A stretch of 61,354 nt of DNA from IMG/VR virus record IMGVR_UViG_3300042545_000830, positions 1 through 61,354 of that record. One strand, written 5' to 3'. Positions 16,332 through 25,444 of this stretch are shown here, piece after piece. Each line of letters opens with the position of its first letter. Positions within the stretch are counted from its first letter, which is position 1. Made by a program: the position numbers and the translations under genes. The DNA is from a virus. The notes beneath the pieces were generated by a model, which had not been told where the DNA came from, did not search any database, and saw nothing but the letters and a program-made list of their open reading frames with translations.

Positions 16332-17633
16332 ATGGCATTAAAATTTAAAAACGCACCAGAAAATAATAACAATGTGGTATATGAATACCAACCATTCAAA
16401 GGAGGTTTACCCGCCATGCCAATGGGAACTCCTGTTGGTATGCCCACCTACTCATATGTAGGTTATAAGCCTGTTAGAATACCTTCTGCTCCTCCTATTG
16501 AAATGCCAGAAAGCAATCTACCAAGAGCCTTGAATTACTATGCTGATTATGGTGGTTGTGGATTTTGGAGAATGATATGGCCCGAATATGTTTTAAATGG
16601 ATATCAAAAGGCTTGTATTTCTGGAATGACACAGATGATATTAGATTTGCGTTTTTATGGTTCATTAAAATCCATAAGAATGCAAAGACAGGCAACTCCT
16701 GCGCAAAACTCTTTTATAAAAGAACTGCATAAAGTTAAATCTCAAACCGGATATAGATTAATATACGAAATTGATGATATAGTATTTAAAGACGATATTC
16801 CCGATTATAATAGATGCAAAGATGCATTTGTTGATGAAAACATAGTAAAGAGTATTATGGAAATTATGGGAATGATGGATGAGATTACCGTTACCTGTAA
16901 ATACATGAAGGAATACTATATTTCTAAAACTGGAAATAAAAATGTTACAGTCATTCCCAACTATCCTCCAAAATTTTGGTTAGATAAATTCCATAATAGA
17001 GAAAGATTACAAAAAACATACGAACAAAATAAGAAAAGACCTAGAATTTTATATTCTGGATCAGGAACACACATTGATGTATTGAATAAAACAGGACTCA
17101 ATGATGATTTCAAGCATGTTACCGATGCTATCATTAAAGCCAGAAAGAAATTTAAATTTGTTTGGAAGGGTTGTTATCCATTAGTAATGAAACCATTTAT
17201 TGATAATGGTGAAATGGAATATATTGATTGGTCGCCTCTATTGGAGTATCCACAAGGATTATATGATGCTAATTGTAATGCGGTCTTTGCTTCGTTACAA
17301 GATAATGTGTTTAATAAATCCAAGAGTAACATTAAAATGATAGAATCGGGAGGATTAGGACTACCCGGTGCGTTTCAAGACTTGTGTACATACGAAGAAG
17401 CAGACTTCAAATTTAAATCCGGTGATGATTTAATAAATCAGTTAGAACATTTAACTTCTGACTTTGATCGTTACATGAAATATTCCGATAAATCTAGAAA
17501 ATTCGTAGAAGGATTGTGGTTAGAGGATCATATATTAAAATACGAAGCATTGTATTTTACTGCGTGGGGATCAAAGGAAAGAAACATACTTTGTCCAGAT
17601 TTAATAAAATTAAATCCCGATCAAAAGATATAA
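16332..17633 (+). CDS. Glycosyltransferase, GT-B/GT4-like (433 aa)
   Basis: A Pro- and Met-rich N-terminal 50 residues precede a domain beginning with RALNYYADYGGCGFWRM. YEIDDIVF occurs near 138. The C-terminal half has PRILYSGSGTH near 237, FVWKGCYP, and a donor-binding-like segment IKMIESGGLGLPGAF near 335. This matches GT-B enzymes that I associate with large phages. It has its own promoter and a 39-bp gap to the polymerase gene, so it is separate from the island transcript. The target could be virion protein, DNA or a host polymer; the sequence does not decide. Confidence 0.72.
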   Translation: MALKFKNAPENNNNVVYEYQPFKGGLPAMPMGTPVGMPTYSYVGYKPVRIPSAPPIEMPESNLPRALNYYADYGGCGFWRMIWPEYVLNGYQKACISGMTQMILDLRFYGSLKSIRMQRQATPAQNSFIKELHKVKSQTGYRLIYEIDDIVFKDDIPDYNRCKDAFVDENIVKSIMEIMGMMDEITVTCKYMKEYYISKTGNKNVTVIPNYPPKFWLDKFHNRERLQKTYEQNKKRPRILYSGSGTHIDVLNKTGLNDDFKHVTDAIIKARKKFKFVWKGCYPLVMKPFIDNGEMEYIDWSPLLEYPQGLYDANCNAVFASLQDNVFNKSKSNIKMIESGGLGLPGAFQDLCTYEEADFKFKSGDDLINQLEHLTSDFDRYMKYSDKSRKFVEGLWLEDHILKYEALYFTAWGSKERNILCPDLIKLNPDQKI

Positions 17634-17638
17634 ATTTC

Positions 17639-17666
17639 TTGATTTTTATTCCAAAAACATTAATAT
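17639..17666 (+). promoter_or_regulatory. Sigma70-like promoter for DNA polymerase gene
   Basis: TTGATT at 17639-17644, 16-nt spacer, TAATAT at 17661-17666, 6 nt to ATG 17673. The predicted +1 is the A of the ATG. Confidence 0.5.
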
Positions 17667-17672
17667 AATCTC

Positions 17673-20249
17673 ATGGGTTATCGCAATGTTTATTATAATG
17701 CCAAGGATGAATGTGTTCATCTTTGGACATGGGACGAAAATGGCAATAGAATCAAAACCGAAAGTAGTTTTGAGCCATTTTTATTAGTAGAATCACCAGA
17801 TGGTGTAGATGGCGTATCGGTATTTGATACAAAATTGAAAAAAATAAAGTTCAAGAATCAATTTGAAAGAAGTAAATTTTTAAATAGTACTACTATAACC
17901 AGAATATTTCATAATTTGAATGCGGAACAGCAATTCTTATTAGAAACATTTAAAAAAGATTCTGAAAAAGAAGATTTTAGCAAAAACAAGTTAAAGATTT
18001 TCTATATAGATATCGAGACATATGGTAGAGATGGGTTTTCTACACCAGAAGAGGCTAGAGATCCAATAAATCTTATTACAATATATGATTCTATATCAGA
18101 ACACTATTATACATGGGGTACTGGTGGATCATATACGTCTAAAAATTCAAATGAAACATACGTCAAGTGTTCAAATGAAGAAATTTTACTAAAAAAGTTT
18201 TTAGATTTTTGGGAATCGGATTATCCTGATGTTGTTAGTGGATGGAATATTTGTGGATATGATATTCCATATATTATAAATCGTTTGGCTATTATATTCG
18301 ATGATCAAGAGGCAAAACGATTGTCACCCGTGTCTAAATTGAGATTTGTTGAGAACCTGTCTCTAAACAAAATGGGAAAACGAATGGATAGATGGTATAT
18401 ATGCGGAATAAGCATTCTGGACTATATGGAAGTATATAAAACATTCTCTTTGGGTGACAGAGAATCATATAGTTTAAATTATATTTCTGATTATGAACTA
18501 GGTGATTCGAAAATTGCTTATGTTGCATCGTCTTTAGCCGATTTGGCGGATAATGATTGGAACACATTCGTTGATTATAATATTCAAGACGTAAAACTTC
18601 TAATTAAACTGGAAGACAAGTTAAAATTTTTGAAATTGGTAAGAAATCTTTCATATAGAGGATTCATACCATTTGAAAAATCAATGGGAAAGGTTTCTCT
18701 TATCACCGGAGCAGTTGCAAATCAAGCACAGAAGCAGGGTGTGTATATACCGACCTTTAATATTGAAAATGTTAAACAGAAATTTGCGGGTGGGTTTGTA
18801 ATGGAACCCAAACCGGGTCTGTACGAGGATGTCGTAACATACGATGCAAACAGTCTATACCCAAACACCATTATCACATTAAACATTTCACCAGAAACTA
18901 AAATTGGAAAAATTGTTAAGATTGATGATGAAAAATACACATTAAAATTATCTAATAATAAAAATGTAGTTTTGGAGAAAGAAAAATTTGATAAATTGGT
19001 GCAGAAAGAAAAATTATCAATATCAGAAGCTAATGTTTTATATACACAAAAGATCAAAGGTGTTGTTCCTAACTTGATTGATGGTTTATATCAAGAAAGA
19101 GTTGCAGCAAAAAACAAAATGGGAGATGCTGCTAAAAAGTTGAGTCTTACTAATGATAGTAAAGAGATAGAAAGATTAAAAGAAGAAATAAACGACAATG
19201 ATACATTGTCTAACGTGTATAAAGTAATCTTGAATTCCATATATGGCGTATTTTCACAAATATATTCTCCTCTTTTCGATATTGATCATGCAGAAAGTGT
19301 AACATTGACTGGTCAATCGGTTGTAAAAAAAGGTTCAGAGATAGTTTATGAATATTTAAAAACCAAAGGGTTTGATGGAGGATTAGAAGACGTTTGTGTA
19401 TATCAAGACACCGATAGTGAGTTCTTTTCATTTAAAAAATTCTTTGATAAGAATGGTGTATCATTAAAAGATGAAACCGGAAACATTTCTAAAGAAGCAC
19501 ATTCATTAATCGAAGAATTCGGAAAGGTTTTGAATGTAAAAATTAATGAATGGGCGGCTAATAAATTCAATTCGATAGATACTAGATATTTCTTCAAAAG
19601 AGAAAAGATATGTGATGTTGCAGTTTTGCAAAAAAAGAAATACTACATATTACATATATTGGATAGCGAAGGAACAAAGGTTGATAAATTTTTATACAAG
19701 GGAATTGAGGTTGCAAAATCTATTCTATCCAAAGAAATTAAAGATTTAATTAAAAAGATTATAGAATCCGCTATTATTTCTAAAAACAGAAAGGTTGCCA
19801 ATACATTATTCCAAAATGGGTTTGAAGAGTATTGTAATATGACACCAGAACTAATATCTTCTAGAAAAAAGGTTAATAATTACGAAAAGTATCTAAACAA
19901 TATGGAAAGTGATGGCAAATTTGGAAAAGGAACTCCTAATCATGTCAAGTCTGCTATTAACTATAATAAATTAATTGATATATTAAAAATAACAGATAGA
20001 TATCAACATATTTCTAGTGGGGAAAAGATAAAAACCATATATTGTTTGAAAAACAGTTTGGGATTTGACACATTAGCATTTCCTAATGATTTTCCTAAAG
20101 ACTTTTATCAATATATAAAGCCAGATTATAGAAAGATGTTTGAAAAAAATGTAATACCTCCTATTAGCAGAGTATTTCAAATTATTGGGTGGCCTTTACC
20201 CGCTATAGGATGCGAACATGTTACCGATTTAAACGATCTTTTTTCATAA
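17673..20249 (+). CDS. 43: Family B DNA polymerase with 3'-5' exonuclease (gp43-like)
   Basis: The exonuclease motif FYIDIETYG places catalytic D113 and E115. Polymerase motif A YDANSLYPNTI lies near 389, motif B KVILNSIYG near 513, and motif C YQDTDSEFF near 576 with the two metal-binding Asp. KKKYYIL near 650 matches the region after the palm. At 858 aa it is slightly shorter than T4 gp43 (898 aa). The tail NDLFS is hydrophobic and may contact the sliding clamp, as LFDMFDF does in T4. The 3' end overlaps a convergent small gene by 29 bp. Confidence 0.96.
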   Translation: MGYRNVYYNAKDECVHLWTWDENGNRIKTESSFEPFLLVESPDGVDGVSVFDTKLKKIKFKNQFERSKFLNSTTITRIFHNLNAEQQFLLETFKKDSEKEDFSKNKLKIFYIDIETYGRDGFSTPEEARDPINLITIYDSISEHYYTWGTGGSYTSKNSNETYVKCSNEEILLKKFLDFWESDYPDVVSGWNICGYDIPYIINRLAIIFDDQEAKRLSPVSKLRFVENLSLNKMGKRMDRWYICGISILDYMEVYKTFSLGDRESYSLNYISDYELGDSKIAYVASSLADLADNDWNTFVDYNIQDVKLLIKLEDKLKFLKLVRNLSYRGFIPFEKSMGKVSLITGAVANQAQKQGVYIPTFNIENVKQKFAGGFVMEPKPGLYEDVVTYDANSLYPNTIITLNISPETKIGKIVKIDDEKYTLKLSNNKNVVLEKEKFDKLVQKEKLSISEANVLYTQKIKGVVPNLIDGLYQERVAAKNKMGDAAKKLSLTNDSKEIERLKEEINDNDTLSNVYKVILNSIYGVFSQIYSPLFDIDHAESVTLTGQSVVKKGSEIVYEYLKTKGFDGGLEDVCVYQDTDSEFFSFKKFFDKNGVSLKDETGNISKEAHSLIEEFGKVLNVKINEWAANKFNSIDTRYFFKREKICDVAVLQKKKYYILHILDSEGTKVDKFLYKGIEVAKSILSKEIKDLIKKIIESAIISKNRKVANTLFQNGFEEYCNMTPELISSRKKVNNYEKYLNNMESDGKFGKGTPNHVKSAINYNKLIDILKITDRYQHISSGEKIKTIYCLKNSLGFDTLAFPNDFPKDFYQYIKPDYRKMFEKNVIPPISRVFQIIGWPLPAIGCEHVTDLNDLFS

Positions 20250-20514
20250 AAAAAGATTTGAACGATTCCATAGATAATTGTCTTCTCAATTCTGCAAAAT
20301 GTGATGCTAATTCTTCATCGGTCAAAGGTTTTTCTTCTCTTTTAACAGATGGTATAGTATTAATTTCAGAATTAATTTCATTTAAACGACTATCAATATA
20401 TGATTCTAATTCAGAATCTGTCATTTCATTAAATAAATCATTATCAATAGATATTGGTAATGATTTATGTACCCATTCGTTTTTGGTTCTATCGTATCTA
20501 AAATCTTTTTTCAT
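20221..20514 (-). CDS. Small hypothetical protein (97 aa), convergent with polymerase gene
   Basis: A hydrophilic, charged, mainly helical protein; begins KKDFRYDRTKNEWV and ends with a basic helix. No motif recognised. It overlaps the polymerase 3' end by 29 bp on the opposite strand. It is supported as a real gene by a GATAAATA late-type motif 6 nt upstream of its ATG, so it may be expressed late and antisense to the polymerase transcript end. Confidence 0.6.
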   Translation of the reverse strand: MKKDFRYDRTKNEWVHKSLPISIDNDLFNEMTDSELESYIDSRLNEINSEINTIPSVKREEKPLTDEELASHFAELRRQLSMESFKSFFMKKDRLNR

Positions 20515-20520
20515 TTTTTA

Positions 20521-20528
20521 TATTTATC
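20521..20528 (-). promoter_or_regulatory. Late-type promoter of 97-aa gene
   Basis: GATAAATA on the minus strand, 6 nt before ATG 20514; predicted 5' leader about 1 nt. Confidence 0.55.
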
Positions 20529-20532
20529 ATAG

Positions 20533-20560
20533 TTGACATTTTAATATATCATATTAATAT
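20533..20560 (+). promoter_or_regulatory. Sigma70-like promoter with consensus -35
   Basis: TTGACA at 20533-20538, 16-nt spacer, TAATAT at 20555-20560, 8 nt to ATG 20569. Confidence 0.6.
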
Positions 20561-20568
20561 ATTAATAT

Positions 20569-20964
20569 ATGAGTAACACAACAGAAACAAACAACAACAC
20601 AACACCAATCATCTTCCTAGATGCAGTAGGAAGAACTATCATGGGAACTCCTGCATCATCTACTGATGATAACATTTTAAATGTTAATAATCCGGTAGTA
20701 ATCATGGTGGGTGGAGACAACTCTGGAAAAATGTCGGTTCAACTCTTTCCGTTGTTCTTTAGAGAATTTCTAGGAGATAAAAATTCCGATGTATGCTTTT
20801 CATATAAGAAGAACACGATTACCTTGAGTAATATCGAAGCAATTGACTTTAGATTGCAAGCCCAATACCTACAAATGTTCTCTAAGGCAAATTCTTTTGT
20901 CTCACCAGAACCGCAACAAGAACAAAAATCTGAACAAAAAGTGGTTAACTTATTCGATGAATGA
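20569..20964 (+). CDS. Hypothetical protein (131 aa) with clamp-motif-like tail
   Basis: The N-terminal 20 residues are Thr/Asn-rich; the middle has a compact beta-rich pattern (VVIMVGGDNSGKMSVQLFPLFFREFLG); a Gln/Glu-rich linker leads to the end VVNLFDE. The tail resembles the short hydrophobic-acidic peptides that T4 proteins use to bind the sliding clamp. It lies between polymerase and uvsX, has its own strong promoter and is followed by a strong terminator, so it forms a one-gene transcription unit. Abundant expression is likely. Family unknown. Confidence 0.68.
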   Translation: MSNTTETNNNTTPIIFLDAVGRTIMGTPASSTDDNILNVNNPVVIMVGGDNSGKMSVQLFPLFFREFLGDKNSDVCFSYKKNTITLSNIEAIDFRLQAQYLQMFSKANSFVSPEPQQEQKSEQKVVNLFDE

Positions 20965-20990
20965 TGTTTAGTGTAAATATAGAAAATAAA

Positions 20991-21023
20991 AACCCGAAAA
21001 GTCTTTGACTTTTCGGGTTTTTT
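20991..21023 (+). terminator. Rho-independent terminator after 131-aa gene
   Basis: A perfect 13-bp stem (AACCCGAAAAGTC / GACTTTTCGGGTT) with a TTT loop at 21004-21006 is followed by a T-rich run. It separates the 131-aa gene from uvsX. The loop and 3' arm also contain the probable -35 box of the uvsX promoter. Confidence 0.9.
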
Positions 21024-21032
21024 CTTTATACT
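21005..21032 (+). promoter_or_regulatory. uvsX promoter overlapping the terminator
   Basis: TTGACT at 21005-21010 lies in the terminator loop and 3' arm. A 16-nt spacer leads to TATACT at 21027-21032, 8 nt before ATG 21041. The predicted leader is about 2 nt. Confidence 0.6.
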
Positions 21033-21040
21033 AAAAACAT

Positions 21041-22153
21041 ATGGCTAAAACTAAAAAAGAAAACACAGAAGAACAAGAAGTAACCGGAACAATCGAAGAA
21101 GCATTTAAGATTTTAGATGATTTAAATCCAGAAGCTTCTTTTTTGGATGAAAATAGTTTATCAACAGTAAAAGATTGGATTGATACTGGATCAATGGCAC
21201 TAAATGCAATTATTTCTGGTTCTTTGTATGGTGGAATTCCAATGGGTAGACTTTCTGGATTTATCGGACCAGAATCTTGTGGAAAAACATTAATCGCAAA
21301 TAAGATTATGGCAAATGCACAGAAAAAGGGAATGCACGTTGCATATTTTGATACGGAGGGAGCATTAGACGAAGATACTGCAAAAAGATTGGGTTGTGAT
21401 CCTTCAAAAATTAAACATGCACCAACAGAATTGACCGAACAATGTAGAAATCAAATTGTGAAGTTCTTGGATACTGTTATTGAAAAGAAATTACAAGGAA
21501 AAGTATTAATTGTTATCGATTCACTCGGAAATCTTATTACAACACAGGAAAAAAAGAAGATCGATGAAGGTAGCGATACACCAGACATGGGAAATAGAGC
21601 AAAAGCATTGAAGAGTATGATGAGAGCAATTACACATTCTGCTGCAAAGGCAAATTGTCCTATCGTTTTTACTAATCATATTTACGATGATCCATCACAG
21701 TTGCATCCAACAGCTATTAAAAAGCAAGCAGGAGGATCTGGTCCACTTTATATGGCATCTGTCATTGTTCAAATGGCAAAAAAGATAGAAAGAGCCAGTG
21801 ATAGTAAGAATAAAGATTCTAACGAGACAACAACATCATTAGCAAAGGATATTAATGGATTGACATTGCGAGCATTTACAACAAAAAATCGATTCGTTGT
21901 TCCATTTCTTGAGACTGAGATGTATTTGAACTTCAAAACAGGTTTAAACAAGTATTCTGGACTCCTTGAAATGGCAGAAGGATATGGTGTTTTGGAGAAA
22001 CAAGGTCATCGATATGCATTGAATGGAGAAGTATTAGGGTTCTTTAAAGAATTTAAAGATAATCCAGAAGTTTGGGATAAGATACTTCCATTATTGGAAG
22101 CCAAACTTGTTAATGAGTTGTCATTTAAAAACGAAAAGACCGAAACACTCTAA
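21041..22153 (+). CDS. uvsX: UvsX-like RecA recombinase
   Basis: Walker A GPESCGKT at 76-83, HVAYFDTEGALDE near 105 carrying the catalytic Glu, a Walker B region LIVIDSLGNL near 162, and an L2-like region around KKQAGGSGPLYMAS. This is the RecA/UvsX strand-exchange protein that drives homologous recombination and recombination-dependent replication together with UvsY and gp32. The N-terminus is acidic and the 370-aa length is close to T4 UvsX (391 aa). It probably shares a transcript with the helicase gene 7 nt downstream. Confidence 0.95.
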   Translation: MAKTKKENTEEQEVTGTIEEAFKILDDLNPEASFLDENSLSTVKDWIDTGSMALNAIISGSLYGGIPMGRLSGFIGPESCGKTLIANKIMANAQKKGMHVAYFDTEGALDEDTAKRLGCDPSKIKHAPTELTEQCRNQIVKFLDTVIEKKLQGKVLIVIDSLGNLITTQEKKKIDEGSDTPDMGNRAKALKSMMRAITHSAAKANCPIVFTNHIYDDPSQLHPTAIKKQAGGSGPLYMASVIVQMAKKIERASDSKNKDSNETTTSLAKDINGLTLRAFTTKNRFVVPFLETEMYLNFKTGLNKYSGLLEMAEGYGVLEKQGHRYALNGEVLGFFKEFKDNPEVWDKILPLLEAKLVNELSFKNEKTETL

Positions 22154-22160
22154 TTTTTAA

Positions 22161-23561
22161 ATGTTAAAACAACTTCCTCTTGATTTAGAGTTATATGAAA
22201 ACATTGTAATATACAATGCATTGATGGATCAAGGATATTTAGAGACGATTATTCATTATGTTAAGCCCACATTCTTTAAAAATAAAAATTTAAGGACAGT
22301 TTATGAGTCTATATCGTCTTATTATTCCGAATACAAGAAAGTACCAAATATAACAGAGTTAAAAACACACTTGGTAGATCAAGATAAAAGGGATTCTCTT
22401 AAAGAAACCATTTTATCATTCAAGAATATTGATAAAAAATATGATAAAGATGTTTTATTAAAAAATACCGAACGATTTATTAAAGAAAAGTCGGTACTCA
22501 ATACTGTTTTAAAGACTTCTCTTGATATACAAACTGGTAGTATCAACCCATCAAAGATATTGAAGGAGTTTGAGAGTGCCTGTAACATATCATTGATTGA
22601 TAATAATGGTTTTGATTATCTGGAATCGATTGATAAGCATTGTGAAGATCTACAACAGGTTTTTAATGTCATTCCAACAGGTTGGAAATGGCTTGATGAA
22701 AAGTTTGGTGGTGGATTAATGGCAGAAGGTAGAGCATTATATGTTTTCTTTGGTGTTACTAACGTAGGAAAATCTATATTTCTAGGTAATATGGCAACAA
22801 ATCTTTTAAATCAAGACAAAACAGTTGTATTAATTTCGTTAGAAATGCCAGAACAGATATATGCAAAAAGAATAAGTTCTCAATTATCAAAAATACCATT
22901 CTGTGATTTGAAATTACAGACAGATTCTTTAAAAAAACATCTAAATCAATATAAGGTTACGAATAAAAACTCTAAATTAATAATTAAAGAGTTTCCTCCT
23001 AAAACAGTAAGTCCATTACACATTAAAGCATATCTAGAAAAATTGGTTCGTAGTGGAATTAAGCCAGATGCTATTGTAATAGATTACCTAAACCTAATTG
23101 CACCCAGTAACACGGGTCTGGATTCATACGAATCTGTTAAACAAATAACCGAAGAGATTAGGGCATTGTCATATACATTCAGTTGCCCTATTATTTCTGC
23201 AACACAAGCAAATAGAAGTGCTTTTTCTACTCCAAATCCAGATATGGATATGACAAGCGAATCCATGGGTCTGTCACATACGGTAGATGCACAGATTTCT
23301 ATTTGGACAGAGAAGGAAGATTTTGAATTGGGTATTATTCACATGGGAATTGTCAAAAATCGATTCGGTCCAAGACAATGCCATACTGTTTTAGAGATAG
23401 ATTACGATACTCTCTCATTAAAAGATCCCGATGATGTAGCAAAATCATTCTCTGTTAAAACTCCAAAGAAACAAAACATGTCAATAGATGGAGAATTGAG
23501 TGGTTCTGTAGTTAATACATTAGATTTGATAGAAAGTTTGAGTTTAGATGATGAAAATTAG
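22161..23561 (+). CDS. 41: gp41-like replicative DNA helicase (DnaB family)
   Basis: An N-terminal helical domain (about 1-150) is followed by a RecA-like ATPase: Walker A GVTNVGKS at 198-205, VVLISLEMPEQ near 222 with the catalytic Glu, and a Walker B-like segment DAIVIDYLNLI near 307. SATQANRS follows. Gp41 is the hexameric 5'-3' helicase of the T4 fork and works with the primase, which is not in this window. Length 466 aa matches T4 gp41 (475 aa). Confidence 0.93.
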   Translation: MLKQLPLDLELYENIVIYNALMDQGYLETIIHYVKPTFFKNKNLRTVYESISSYYSEYKKVPNITELKTHLVDQDKRDSLKETILSFKNIDKKYDKDVLLKNTERFIKEKSVLNTVLKTSLDIQTGSINPSKILKEFESACNISLIDNNGFDYLESIDKHCEDLQQVFNVIPTGWKWLDEKFGGGLMAEGRALYVFFGVTNVGKSIFLGNMATNLLNQDKTVVLISLEMPEQIYAKRISSQLSKIPFCDLKLQTDSLKKHLNQYKVTNKNSKLIIKEFPPKTVSPLHIKAYLEKLVRSGIKPDAIVIDYLNLIAPSNTGLDSYESVKQITEEIRALSYTFSCPIISATQANRSAFSTPNPDMDMTSESMGLSHTVDAQISIWTEKEDFELGIIHMGIVKNRFGPRQCHTVLEIDYDTLSLKDPDDVAKSFSVKTPKKQNMSIDGELSGSVVNTLDLIESLSLDDEN

Positions 23562-23570
23562 ACATATGTG

Positions 23571-23578
23571 ATTAAATA
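23571..23578 (+). promoter_or_regulatory. Possible late-type motif before DHH gene
   Basis: ATTAAATA at 23571-23578, 5 nt before ATG 23584. It fits the late-motif spacing, although late expression of this gene is not expected; it could be chance in AT-rich DNA. Confidence 0.3.
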
Positions 23579-23583
23579 GTGAT

Positions 23584-24474
23584 ATGTCAAATGACACATA
23601 TCATGTTTTTACACATAAAGATTTAGATGGTGCGGTTAGTTTATTGACCTTTTTATGGTCTAAACCAAATGATACTGTTTTATTCCATGAAATAACAAAT
23701 CTAGAAATAGATAAAATAAAACAGAACATAAAAAGATTATCAAATCCCAAAAATGTTTATATATTTGATTTGTCATTAAGACAAAATTTTTTACCAGAGT
23801 TAGATGAATCGTTTATAACCATAGTAGATCATCATAAACGCTCAGAAGATTTTTTAAAATTGTTTAAAAAATCAAAAATACTATACAAAGAGTATTCTTC
23901 GAATTGTCTTTTAATAAAAAGGTTAATGTGTGATGATAAAATTGAATTAACCCCATCACAAAAAAAACTTATAGCATTAACCGATGACTATGATTCAAAT
24001 ACTATGAGTTTTAAAGAATCTTATGATTTAAATATTCTGTTTTGGATGGAATATAAAGACAATTTCCCCAAATTTATTGAAGATTATAAAAATGGTTACA
24101 AAGAACCATCTCCGGAACAGAAAAAAAAGATAGATATAGCAAAAGCTTTAGCAAATAAGGAAGCATCAAACGTTCAAATATACAAGGGAACTCTTAATAT
24201 AAAAGGAATCACAAAAACCACTATAGGAATACAGGTAAATTATTTCAATTCCCTAATGTTGGATGCTGTTATGAAAAAATATGATTCCGATTTATACTTT
24301 TTCATAAATACAAAATCAAATAAAGTAAATATAAGACAAAAAAAATCAGATAGTTGTATAGATCTACAAAAATTTTGTGAGAAATTTTGTGATGGTGGTG
24401 GAAATACATATTCTGCATCTGGAACATTGACACCTTTGTTTATGGAATTGACAAAAAATTTAAAACCATTATGA
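23584..24474 (+). CDS. DHH-family phosphoesterase
   Basis: HKDLDGA at 11-17 is motif I, an FDLSLR segment follows, VDHHK near residue 81 is the DHH motif, and a GGG motif occurs near 270 (CDGGGNTYSASG) in the DHHA1-like C-terminal part. The family includes RecJ exonuclease and NrnA nano-RNase/pAp phosphatase; at 296 aa it is nearer the small NrnA-type enzymes. It sits between helicase and the candidate helicase loader. A role in trimming short DNA or RNA oligonucleotides at forks is an inference. Confidence 0.83.
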   Translation: MSNDTYHVFTHKDLDGAVSLLTFLWSKPNDTVLFHEITNLEIDKIKQNIKRLSNPKNVYIFDLSLRQNFLPELDESFITIVDHHKRSEDFLKLFKKSKILYKEYSSNCLLIKRLMCDDKIELTPSQKKLIALTDDYDSNTMSFKESYDLNILFWMEYKDNFPKFIEDYKNGYKEPSPEQKKKIDIAKALANKEASNVQIYKGTLNIKGITKTTIGIQVNYFNSLMLDAVMKKYDSDLYFFINTKSNKVNIRQKKSDSCIDLQKFCEKFCDGGGNTYSASGTLTPLFMELTKNLKPL

Positions 24475-24776
24475 TAATAACATCATCTCAACAACTAGAA
24501 GAAAGATCAAACCCTTCCGATGCATTAAATCTTGAAGAATTTGAAGATATAACATTAAAATTTGGATCATTTGTTTGCATTTCGAAAGGAAAAAAATTAA
24601 ATTACTTGAATCTTTTAAAATTTTTAGTTGATGATGCAAAAACACAAAATATATATTTCCATCTATTAAATGAAGACAATTTACAAACTATAATAACCGC
24701 ATATTTAAAATCAACACCAAACGTATACAAAAAAATATTCAGATCAAAATTAAATCCAAAAAATAAAAAAACTTGA
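24471..24776 (+). CDS. Hypothetical protein (101 aa), in the position of T4 gene 33
   Basis: Linked by ATGA to the DHH gene and by a TTGA junction to the next gene. It has an acidic N-terminal 30 residues, a central NYLNLLKFLVDDAK helix and a basic tail. In T4 the order is 33-59-32, with gp33 being a 112-aa late co-activator; here 101 aa, 223 aa and gp32 follow in the same order. The C-terminus lacks the TLDFLL-like clamp motif of gp33, so identity with gp33 is not supported beyond position. Confidence 0.6.
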   Translation: MIITSSQQLEERSNPSDALNLEEFEDITLKFGSFVCISKGKKLNYLNLLKFLVDDAKTQNIYFHLLNEDNLQTIITAYLKSTPNVYKKIFRSKLNPKNKKT

Positions 24777-25444
24777 ACGATTTACAAAAAAATATATACA
24801 ACTGCTATTTAAAAAATTCTAGATATGGTAAACCTTTTCAACCAAGAAAAGATTTTTCTGACATTTCAGAGGAAATTTTAATATATCTAAAAAAACTGGA
24901 ATTGTTTTTTCAAAAATATTCTCATATTAGAATAGAAGAATATTTCGAAGCACCAAATATCCTTCACCCTGACGAAAAATACCCAACTCTACAGTATTTT
25001 TTTACTAGATGTGCTATAAAAACATATAAAACATATAAAGATTTAAAAGAAGACGAAAATCCGGAAAATCAAATTGATAAAATCAAGGAAAGTATTCTTT
25101 TTATCGGAAAATTTTGTTTAGAACACAATTTGGAATTAAAAAAATATATAAATCATAGAAATGGTTACATGTATTCTTGGATAAATCATTATAGGGAAAA
25201 TAAAGTGAATCCATATTCACTGATGGAACTTGGAAACTTTGAAAAAGTACTTTTTTCTTTGTTAGAAGAAGAACAAGATATATATGCCAGCAATTTGGTG
25301 GAAAAGATTGAATCTTTTAAAGTTAGATATCACAATTCACAAAAAACAAAAAATTTAGTAAAAGAAGCCACAAAAAAAATTGAAAATTTCGTAAAAGAAA
25401 GCTTGCAAAACAAAATACACAGTGCTAATATTAAAACCGTATGA
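24773..25444 (+). CDS. Candidate gp59-like helicase loader (223 aa, TTG start)
   Basis: All-helical and basic, 223 aa against 217 aa for T4 gp59, and directly upstream of gene 32 as in T4. The C-terminal third, with NKVNPYSLMELGNFEKVLF then a Lys-rich helix, resembles the gp59 C-terminal helical domain in pattern only. The start is TTG at 24773, which overlaps the previous stop (TTGA); no nearby ATG would keep the conserved N-terminus. Gp59 places the gp41 helicase on gp32-covered forks. Its end shares ATGA with gene 32. Confidence 0.5.
   Translation: MNDLQKNIYNCYLKNSRYGKPFQPRKDFSDISEEILIYLKKLELFFQKYSHIRIEEYFEAPNILHPDEKYPTLQYFFTRCAIKTYKTYKDLKEDENPENQIDKIKESILFIGKFCLEHNLELKKYINHRNGYMYSWINHYRENKVNPYSLMELGNFEKVLFSLLEEEQDIYASNLVEKIESFKVRYHNSQKTKNLVKEATKKIENFVKESLQNKIHSANIKTV

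Noticed and set aside
24471-24776. Firm assignment as gp33
   Set aside because: Only position and size agree; the terminal clamp motif and recognisable similarity are missing.
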